From positions 25,943-89,942 of the forward strand of contig JAHDFM010000004.1 of the NCBI GenBank assembly GCA_020628165.1: a stretch of 64,000 bases of DNA. The letters run 5' to 3'. Below the pieces are notes generated by a model. It searched no databases. It saw only the letters and a program-made list of their open reading frames with translations, and had not been told where the DNA came from. The number at the start of each line of letters is the position of its first letter. The first letter of the stretch is position 1. A program made the position numbers and the translations under genes. The stretch comes from Bdellovibrionales bacterium. Lineage in GTDB: Bacteria; Bdellovibrionota; Bdellovibrionia; Bdellovibrionales; UBA1609. Positions 58,191 to 64,000 of the stretch are shown piece after piece.

Positions 58191-58808
58191 ATGTTTATGA
58201 AATTACTTGTCTTTGGTTGTGCTATGATGTCTAGCCTCTCATTTGCAATTAATAAAACACCTGATGTTCGCATAAAAGTTGGTTACATCCTCACCACTTT
58301 CAGTTCCGGTGACAGTTACATCGATGAAAGCCTTGGCACGCTTATGGCTCTGCAGCCTTCAGTCATGTGGTCCTTTCCAAACTTTAGATCTCGCCTAGGT
58401 ATCCATATGCACTTTGAGTTTGGCAGTGAATTTGGCTTAACTCCTATTTCAGGGATAGGCATCAGTGCCTATGTTTACCCTTGGGGAATATCAAGCTCTC
58501 ACCAAAAAGTTGATAACGATACAATCATACAAAAGTCTAAGTCGGGTCCATTTATTTTTGCTGCCCTCACCCCATCAAACTTTAACATTAACAGTGTCGA
58601 AGAAGAAAACAACAACCGCACTTTCAGCGCTTTCATATACGACACCCAACTTGGTGCTGGTTATGATTATGCCTTTAGACAAAATATGATCCTTTCTGGA
58701 GAATTGTTATATCGCTTTGGTTCTGCCGAGAATGACAACCAAGGTTTGAATGGAGTTAATTATAGCGGCTTTGGATTTATGCTCTCCATTCTCACCAGTT
58801 ACTATTAA
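58191..58808 (+). CDS. Outer-membrane beta-barrel-like protein, divergent in the motor locus
   Basis: A 205-residue exported protein, signal peptide cleaved near SFA-I (start at Met1 or Met3). The mature part is strand-rich with aromatic girdles (VRIKVGYILTTF, LGAGYDYAFRQNMILSGELL), ends SGFGFMLSILTSYY and looks like an 8-10 strand outer-membrane barrel. No family recognised. It is on the opposite strand, enclosed between motB and the lipoprotein gene. There is no Shine-Dalgarno; TTGACT at 58156 with a poor -10 could give a leaderless message. Confidence 0.7.
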   Translation: MFMKLLVFGCAMMSSLSFAINKTPDVRIKVGYILTTFSSGDSYIDESLGTLMALQPSVMWSFPNFRSRLGIHMHFEFGSEFGLTPISGIGISAYVYPWGISSSHQKVDNDTIIQKSKSGPFIFAALTPSNFNINSVEEENNNRTFSAFIYDTQLGAGYDYAFRQNMILSGELLYRFGSAENDNQGLNGVNYSGFGFMLSILTSYY

Positions 58809-58818
58809 TCTATTACTT

Positions 58819-59820
58819 TTATTCAATCAGACTATTGAGCTCATCACTGGACTCTTGATTTTTCTTTTCAAGCTCTTCTATCTTTTTAAGCATTTTTTGC
58901 CTTTTGGCTTCTTGCTTTTTTAAAGACTGTATTTTACGCAACTTTTTATTTGTCGCCTTTAGCCTTTCTTGAGCTTGCTGATACCTTTTTTCAATCTCTT
59001 CATCACTCAACTCTTTAACTTGTTTTTGCTGCGAGGAAGGATCTCTTTGATCGTTATCATTTTCTTTGTCAGGCTCCAGAAAAGAAAAAATAGATTTTTT
59101 CTTGAAGCTTTTAATATTAGTGTTTCTAGCAAGCTTCACCTCAACTTCCACTCTTCGATTCACTCTTAAGTTTTCTTTAATGTACTGCCCTTGTTTATCT
59201 TGATTGGGCAAAATGGGATGCATGCCAGCATGTCCGATTGCTCTTAAAAGTTTGCCAGAGACACCTTGTTTGTTGAAGTGCCTGACAATGGTCGAGGCTC
59301 TTGCTGACGACAATTCCCAGTTACTTGGATAGTATCTCGATTTAATAGGCACAGAGTCCGTGTGACCGTTGACCTTGATCTCTTCAATGCCTTTGATCTT
59401 AGAAAGCACTTGTCCAACTGACTGAATTGCAGTGCGTGCCTTAGGAGTCAAATAAGGACTTCCCGACTTAAACAATATTTCATTTGCAAATTTTATATAA
59501 ATTTTGCCATTTTTCTTTTCAACGTGAGCAAATTTATCTAATTCATTTGATTTTAAAACATGATCCACTTTAGCTTGGGCATCTTTAATGCGTGGATCTT
59601 CTTGCAAAGGACCACCAAAGTAATGAGCCACTTGCTTACTGACAGCATTGAACTTTTCTTCATCTTCAATAGACATAGAATACATCAAGATAAAGAATCC
59701 CATAAGTAAAGTCATCATATCTGCATAACTGACTAACCAGTTGGATTCATCATGATGAACGGCTTCATCATGATCATCAAATGCTACTGCTGCTTTGCTT
59801 TTACGCTGCTTTTTGTCCAC
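58819..59820 (-). CDS. motB: MotB-family stator protein
   Basis: A 333-residue inner-membrane protein. The single helix SYADMMTLLMGFFILMYSM carries Asp34, the ion-binding Asp of MotB (Asp32 in E. coli). The OmpA/MotB peptidoglycan-binding domain (about 105-225) shows NGHTDSVPI and NWELSSARAS. A long Lys/Glu-rich coiled tail (about 265-333) is extra compared with typical MotB. It starts with GTG and overlaps motA by 20 bp. This is probably one of several stator pairs in the genome and, given its neighbours, may power the FliF-FliG-like rotor rather than the flagellum. Confidence 0.93.
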   Translation of the reverse strand: MDKKQRKSKAAVAFDDHDEAVHHDESNWLVSYADMMTLLMGFFILMYSMSIEDEEKFNAVSKQVAHYFGGPLQEDPRIKDAQAKVDHVLKSNELDKFAHVEKKNGKIYIKFANEILFKSGSPYLTPKARTAIQSVGQVLSKIKGIEEIKVNGHTDSVPIKSRYYPSNWELSSARASTIVRHFNKQGVSGKLLRAIGHAGMHPILPNQDKQGQYIKENLRVNRRVEVEVKLARNTNIKSFKKKSIFSFLEPDKENDNDQRDPSSQQKQVKELSDEEIEKRYQQAQERLKATNKKLRKIQSLKKQEAKRQKMLKKIEELEKKNQESSDELNSLIE

Positions 59821-60616
59821 CAGAATAATTCCCTTGTGACGATGTCATTTTCTTTTTTATCGCTGGCGATAAAAATGATTTTAAATACTCTTCAATAAAT
59901 AATGGATGTTCTTTTTGATGAATTAAAAGAATGCCCTCATGGATGATGCTTCTTAAAATAATATCTTCCTTACCTACCTCTGTTAATTTTTCACTGATTG
60001 GTATTAAGAAGAAGTTTGCTAAAACCAAACCATAAAAGGTTGCAACGAGAGCGGTTGCCATAGCTGGGCCAATGCGGTCTTGGGCCCCTTCAGAACCGAT
60101 AGTCTGAAGTAAAGCAATCATACCGACCGTTGCTCCAAGGAGACCAAAGGCTGGCGGGAACCTAGAAACTGTCTGCCATACTTTGGCATTCTCATTGTTT
60201 CTAATTTTCTGTCCCTTCACAGAATTAGAAAGAATGTCGTCTAACTTTTCATAGTTAAAGCCAAAATCAACTAAAAGAGCAACTCCATCTTTTAATAGCG
60301 GATGCGCTTTTGGTGGAAGCTTAGCTGCCAAATTTTTTGGATCAGTCCTGTAGGACTCAGATAAGCTCACAATCATTTTAATAGTTTTTTCATAGTCGAC
60401 TTTTTGTTTAAAAAACATGTTTCGTAGAAAAACTTTAAATGAAGTGAAAAGCTGCTTAAATGGAAAACATAAAAGCGCCACAGTAATAGTACCACCAATC
60501 ACAATAACAATACCATGCTCATCTAAAAAGACAGCCCGGTCATCCGCTGACGTTAAAATCGCGTAAGCTGTGATGGCAAAACTAAATACAAAACCTAATA
60601 ATACGCCAAAATTCAT
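59801..60616 (-). CDS. motA: MotA-family stator protein
   Basis: A 271-residue inner-membrane protein with four helices. Helix 3 includes PPAFGLLGATVGMIALLQ with the conserved Pro, and helix 4 MATALVATFYGLVLANFF, both MotA signatures. The cytoplasmic loop (about 70-160) contains the region that meets FliG. It forms an ion channel with MotB. Good Shine-Dalgarno (AAGGAAGG) before the ATG. Overlaps motB by 20 bp. A degenerate sigma28-like site lies upstream. Confidence 0.93.
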   Translation of the reverse strand: MNFGVLLGFVFSFAITAYAILTSADDRAVFLDEHGIVIVIGGTITVALLCFPFKQLFTSFKVFLRNMFFKQKVDYEKTIKMIVSLSESYRTDPKNLAAKLPPKAHPLLKDGVALLVDFGFNYEKLDDILSNSVKGQKIRNNENAKVWQTVSRFPPAFGLLGATVGMIALLQTIGSEGAQDRIGPAMATALVATFYGLVLANFFLIPISEKLTEVGKEDIILRSIIHEGILLIHQKEHPLFIEEYLKSFLSPAIKKKMTSSQGNYSGGQKAA

Positions 60617-60637
60617 AACATATCCTTCCTTTGTGAG

Positions 60638-60666
60638 TTATTCGGACTTCTACCCTTTTAGTTTTA
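60638..60666 (-). promoter_or_regulatory. Degenerate sigma28-like site before motA
   Basis: On the minus strand TAAA (60666-60663), 16 nt, then TCCGAATAA (60646-60638), the FliA -10 with one inserted A. Placement and spacing parallel the site before the lipoprotein-FliF/FliG unit, but the match is poor. Confidence 0.3.
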
Positions 60667-60779
60667 TACATTTTACTTTTTCTAGACCAAAAGCTTAGAT
60701 AGAGGTTTTAATTAATAAAACTAGACCCTACTCGTAAAAAAAAATTAAGGTTATATCAAAATAAGACGAAACGTTTGTT

Positions 60780-61160
60780 GTGAAAAAGTTAAAAAGCAAG
60801 AAAAAAAACAAGTCACTTTTAATGGACCCAGTTCACACTGCAAAGAACCAAGTCATAGATTGGGGCGATCTCGAAGAGTTAAACTTTGCAACACCACCTA
60901 AGACTTTAAAAAAAGTTCTAACTGAGACAGTAACTCCCCCACCGATTCCAAAAGATTTTAAAACTAAAAAAATAAAACCTATCAAAAGTTCACCTAACAA
61001 AATTTCCACAAAGCCATCAGACAATGATTTCTTAAAGGTTCGCCTTGTAGAAAAGAACAAACAACTCTACAAAGAGCTTCAGCTGATTAATTACCTTTGG
61101 AAAGTCAGCCAAAAGAAAACCAACGAACTGAAAGAGCTCATTGCAAAGCAATCGAGCTGA
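60780..61160 (+). CDS. Small basic hypothetical protein upstream of motA
   Basis: I do not recognise this 126-residue protein. It starts with GTG, has a Lys-rich N-terminus, a Pro-rich middle (TVTPPPIPKDF) and a predicted C-terminal helix (about 90-125). No signal peptide or membrane segment. It is divergent from motA. Shine-Dalgarno is not evident. The basic nature suggests binding to nucleic acid or an acidic partner; nothing firmer can be said. Confidence 0.55.
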   Translation: MKKLKSKKKNKSLLMDPVHTAKNQVIDWGDLEELNFATPPKTLKKVLTETVTPPPIPKDFKTKKIKPIKSSPNKISTKPSDNDFLKVRLVEKNKQLYKELQLINYLWKVSQKKTNELKELIAKQSS

Positions 61161-61239
61161 ACACTCATTTACTATCAATTAAATTATTCTTATAAAATTT
61201 TACGATTTGAAGTACAAATAATATCATTAAAAACACACA

Positions 61240-61836
61240 TTACCAGTCTTGATGGTAGTAGACCCATCTATTGTCTTCTATTTCTCTAGCCTCAAAAATA
61301 TAAGGTGTTTCGTGCCATAACAAAACTTGATCAGAATCCTGATCCAATACATAAGTTCCAAATTGTGTTTCGACCAAAAGGATTGCATGAGCATAAAATT
61401 TGTCCCGATGAAATGCAGTTGCCATAGACATAGCCCCTTTTGGTATTTCTATTAACTTTAACAACAACCTTTTTTGTAATGCATTGTCTTCGCAATCACC
61501 ATAGCCGTTTGTAGGTAAAGTCCAAGCCTCTTCTTTGTCATAATTGATCTCATCTAATGAGAAAAAGACACTCGTATTTACTAGTCGATTGATTGTGTTT
61601 AATGCTTTTAATGTTTCCGTTTTAGAGCTTTTTTTAAAAATTTCTTTTTGAGAAAAGTTGCATTCCATGGGCCAACGACTACAGAACTCCTCATACTCAG
61701 GCCGAAACTCTTTGACCTTTCGAACTTCTAAGTTCAACGTGTCTGAATTGATTGTCTCTGGAACACTTTCAATAGCAAAGATATGTTGTTGTACAAAACA
61801 AAGAAACAATAAAATTAATTGAAGATAAATTTGCAT
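61240..61836 (-). CDS. LapG-like periplasmic cysteine protease (BTLCP family)
   Basis: A 198-residue exported protein with signal peptide (cleaved near IFA-I). It matches the bacterial transglutaminase-like cysteine proteinase family: PTNGYGDCEDNALQKR with Cys115, HAILLVE with His150, and YVLDQD with Asp165 make the triad, and VLLWHETPYIF follows as usual. LapG, the best-known member, cuts surface adhesins such as LapA near the N-terminus under control of c-di-GMP via LapD. No lapD gene is seen here. The substrate is unknown; nearby giant surface proteins are candidates only by proximity. A perfect TATAAT (61861-61866) lies 24 nt upstream. Confidence 0.85.
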   Translation of the reverse strand: MQIYLQLILLFLCFVQQHIFAIESVPETINSDTLNLEVRKVKEFRPEYEEFCSRWPMECNFSQKEIFKKSSKTETLKALNTINRLVNTSVFFSLDEINYDKEEAWTLPTNGYGDCEDNALQKRLLLKLIEIPKGAMSMATAFHRDKFYAHAILLVETQFGTYVLDQDSDQVLLWHETPYIFEAREIEDNRWVYYHQDW

Positions 61837-62165
61837 GAATAATTTAATAACAAAATATTAATTATAAAGTCTAAAGCTTTACAGCTCTTGCACTTATTTC
61901 TAGGTACATCGAAATAACCCTCATAACACCTGTAAGAAAAGCTTATGTCGCTGCATAGCAAAACACCATCTACCTAAACTTAGCCTAATGCTCTCTATGC
62001 ATATTTCTTCACTTGAAGAGTAATATATACAGTGTATTACAGCTTATTGCTTGTAAATCTTATCTAATCTTTTTTTAAAGTATTGAGTGTGCGTTATATC
62101 CTTCGGCTTTGCCTCAGAGTGACAGTACTAGCTTAGGATGATGGGTTTTGCATATTCCGGGTGTT
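61837..62165. other. Intergenic region between vWA gene and LapG-like gene
   Basis: These 329 bp hold a TATAAT -10-like box for the LapG-like gene (61861-61866, poor -35) and a degenerate relative of the dispersed hairpin repeat (62098-62136). No RNA gene or further open frame of note was seen. Confidence 0.45.
62098..62136. repeat. Degenerate copy of the dispersed hairpin repeat
   Basis: The first arm (62098-62125, minus-strand core CTCTGAGGC...CGAAGGAT) matches the arm consensus of the repeat at 20803-20891. The opposite arm is only partly kept (CTTAGGATGA near 62131). It lies 30 nt after the stop of the vWA gene, again next to a stop codon. Confidence 0.45.
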
Positions 62166-63572
62166 TTAGTCTGTTTTTTTGTCGTTGGTTTGCATACTAC
62201 AATAAATATCTTTGTATTCGTCTTCAGATTTAAATCTTACTTTTTCAATATCGCAGTCTTTGTCTAAATAAAAACGATACACACCTTTTTTTATGACACC
62301 AGGGGCATTCGTGATGTACTTTCCCAAAAGTTCATTCGTACCTTTGTAAACATGAAACCCTTTGAGTTTTTTATTTTTAAACCGGTAACTAGTGCCATCC
62401 GTGATGTTATAAATCTTTTTTTCATTGGGATTAAGAAAAAAAGACGGAATCTTATACTCATAAAAAGGATTGTGATAAATCCTAACCTCATACTGCCCCA
62501 TAGGCATAATAATGTTTTTATTACTTGGAGCTGATTTCACCACCTTGCCGTGAACATCAATAACATCAACGGTGAGGAGTTCATCATAATACTTAGCTTT
62601 AATAAGCCCCTTACCATTCACTTTCAATATAGTTCGTCTGTTTTTTTTAATTTTAAAAGACTTAAACACAAACTTTGGATCTAAATTAACCTCAGCTGAA
62701 TACACACCTGGCTCTAACCTAATCTTTTCGTTAGCTGGAAAAGTTCTTATAAGAACTTTTTTACCTTCTTGCATTTGATAAACTCTGACTTTAGAGGTTT
62801 CTCCAGGGCTGATCACTTGTAGATTTTTAAACTCCGAAAAAATATCTTGATCCACCCTCTCAAGACCTTCTTTTAACTCCTCTTCGTTATCAGCACTTAA
62901 AACAGGACCTAAACAGTTCATGCTCTTAAGGTTGAAATTTCCACCCGCAAACCCTATTCCAATGGTATAAAACTTTAAGTTCATTTCAGGGTGCTGCTTT
63001 AAAAATTCTGCTGTTTTACAGGGATCTCCTCCACAGGTGTCCTCCCCATCTGTCAAAATAACCACCCGCTTTGGCCCCCCATAGCCTTTCAAATCTTCTA
63101 CGGCTTTTTTGATCGATTTATGCAAAGGAGTCATCCCTAGTGGCCCTAAATTTTTAATTTTATTTTCTATTTTATAAATGCTTTTTTCCTGGAAATTGAT
63201 CATGAGCTTGGTGTCGTTGCAGTCTTTTTTGCGTTGTGATCCGTACACCCTCAATCCAACCAAAGCTTTTTCTTGCCATTGTTCTTTCAGGTAATTTTTT
63301 AAAATCTCTTTAGAAACGTACATTTTTGATTTTTTATCAGAGAGCATTTGCCCCATTGAACCAGAGCCATCAAAAATGATTTCTACTTTAGGTGGCAACC
63401 CCAAGTTATCTTGCTTCTGATAGAAAACTTTGCTCTTTTTATCTTTGAGCTTCTCAATGACTTTTTTATCTTTTTCATTGCTCTGTGTTTCTGGTAAAAA
63501 GTTTTCAAGCTCTGTTGCTTGAACAATTAAGGGTAAAAATACGATGCAATAAATGAGTTTTACTAATTTCAT
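62166..63572 (-). CDS. Secreted von Willebrand factor A domain protein
   Basis: A 468-residue exported protein (signal peptide about 1-20, cleaved near VQA-T, no lipobox). A von Willebrand A domain (about 62-235) has the metal site D68-G-S-G-S72, a Thr in GMTPLHKS and an Asp in LTDGEDTCGG. The rest (about 245-468) is built of small beta domains (PEGA-like, with VYSAEVNLDPKF and QYEVRIYHNPFY). Such proteins bind partner proteins via Mg. It starts right after the barrel gene's stop (2 nt), with the Shine-Dalgarno AAGGTGAT formed by that stop region, so the two are co-transcribed. Cys pairs suggest periplasmic disulfides. Confidence 0.85.
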   Translation of the reverse strand: MKLVKLIYCIVFLPLIVQATELENFLPETQSNEKDKKVIEKLKDKKSKVFYQKQDNLGLPPKVEIIFDGSGSMGQMLSDKKSKMYVSKEILKNYLKEQWQEKALVGLRVYGSQRKKDCNDTKLMINFQEKSIYKIENKIKNLGPLGMTPLHKSIKKAVEDLKGYGGPKRVVILTDGEDTCGGDPCKTAEFLKQHPEMNLKFYTIGIGFAGGNFNLKSMNCLGPVLSADNEEELKEGLERVDQDIFSEFKNLQVISPGETSKVRVYQMQEGKKVLIRTFPANEKIRLEPGVYSAEVNLDPKFVFKSFKIKKNRRTILKVNGKGLIKAKYYDELLTVDVIDVHGKVVKSAPSNKNIIMPMGQYEVRIYHNPFYEYKIPSFFLNPNEKKIYNITDGTSYRFKNKKLKGFHVYKGTNELLGKYITNAPGVIKKGVYRFYLDKDCDIEKVRFKSEDEYKDIYCSMQTNDKKTD

Positions 63573-63573
63573 A

Positions 63574-64000
63574 TCACCTTGGCTTGAAAAACTGTCCTAT
63601 GTAATCTTGTATTCTAAATCCGAACATAATCTTAAAAGTATCTTGTTGCTCAGTTGTTTCTGTACCTATAGGCATTGGGTAAAATCCATCAGGAGCGCTG
63701 CGGACATCACCAGAAAACTTAACATCGTAGACCGTTGTTTGATACTCAAGACTCAAAAACCATTGTTTGATGTATGGTATCTTATCCCAGTAAATCGAAG
63801 CCTCTAAGCCAGCAAAATACGAATATGAGAACTGAGATTCTGAGGAGGTTCCACGCGACGTTTCTAAATCTGTCACATCAACGATAGGAAAATATATAAA
63901 CCCCAAATAAGCTTTGTTCAATAACAGATGAAAACCAGTGCGCTCAATTAAATCCGGCGTCCATTCGTAGTTTAGCTTTAATCCTGCACCAAGAAGGTCA
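63574..64000 (-). CDS. Outer-membrane beta-barrel protein, partial (N-terminus beyond window)
   Basis: The frame is open from the right edge to the stop at 63574, with 142 residues visible; the TTG at 63921 is internal, not a start. Strands such as LGAGLKLNYEWTPDL, LLLNKAYLGFIYFP and AGLEASIYWD have the alternating pattern of an outer-membrane barrel. The C-terminus is KPR, so there is no terminal Phe. It precedes the vWA gene by 2 nt and is presumably transcribed with it. Confidence 0.7.
   Translation of the reverse strand, partial: DLLGAGLKLNYEWTPDLIERTGFHLLLNKAYLGFIYFPIVDVTDLETSRGTSSESQFSYSYFAGLEASIYWDKIPYIKQWFLSLEYQTTVYDVKFSGDVRSAPDGFYPMPIGTETTEQQDTFKIMFGFRIQDYIGQFFKPR

Noticed and set aside
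63574-63921. Complete 115-residue gene starting at a TTG
   Set aside because: The frame is open to the window edge and the upstream residues continue the barrel strand pattern, so this is the 3-prime part of a longer gene.

Overview
The window is an AT-rich bacterial chromosome segment with a didermic (Gram-negative) gene set. It suggests a predatory Bdellovibrio-like bacterium (Bdellovibrionota). The pointers are a pilMNOPQ type IV pilus cluster, many lipoproteins including ones with an unusual F/Y-T-N-C lipobox, very large surface lipoproteins, a repetitive tail-fibre-like protein, extra MotA/MotB, secreted DUF1592/DUF1501-type proteins and sigma28 (FliA)-type promoters. Species cannot be fixed from the sequence alone. 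No tRNA, rRNA, CRISPR array, insertion sequence or prophage was recognised.

Layout. 1-2707: minus-strand fibre gene with 45-residue repeats, running off the left edge. 3.0-3.4 kb: small ferritin-like protein. 3.6-7.5 kb: secreted/cytochrome-like trio (DUF1592/1588-like, unknown, DUF1501-like). 7.8-12.9 kb: outer-membrane barrel, HAD phosphatase, unknown protein, cupin, rarA, lipoprotein. 12.9-18.1 kb: pilMNOPQ, with the prepilin peptidase and an ABC-2 transporter upstream (18.3-20.7 kb). 20.9-26.8 kb: pyrB-carA-unknown-carB. 26.9-31.4 kb: two tandem signal peptidases, lepA, metK. 31.7-36.1 kb: two small CxxCH lipoproteins and a 1084-residue coiled-coil lipoprotein. 36.3-37.5 kb: SH3-like/beta-barrel protein. 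37.7-53.7 kb: one 16-kb operon of three giant lipoproteins, two of them FG-GAP (integrin-alpha-like) propeller proteins with 14 repeats each. 54.0-60.6 kb: a locus with MotA, MotB, a FliF-FliG-like fusion protein, a PEGA/TPR lipoprotein, an anchored helical protein and two outer-membrane-like barrels. 60.8-64 kb: a small basic protein, a LapG-like cysteine protease, a von Willebrand A protein and a partial barrel gene at the right edge.

How it fits together. Pyrimidine synthesis, methionine adenosylation, protein export and translation genes are ordinary housekeeping. The rest is envelope biology. Two sigma28-type promoters with identical geometry drive the fibre gene and the giant lipoprotein operon, which points to co-expression with motility (the attack phase in Bdellovibrio). 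Two looser sigma28-like sites precede the FliF-FliG operon and motA. The best candidate for an undescribed system is the 54-60.6 kb locus. It encodes a stator pair, a fused inner-membrane ring/rotor protein and periplasmic and outer-membrane parts, but no flagellar rod, hook or export genes. It could be a trans-envelope motor separate from the flagellum. Several genes also have a promoter -10 box only 6-9 nt before the start codon, implying leaderless or nearly leaderless mRNAs.
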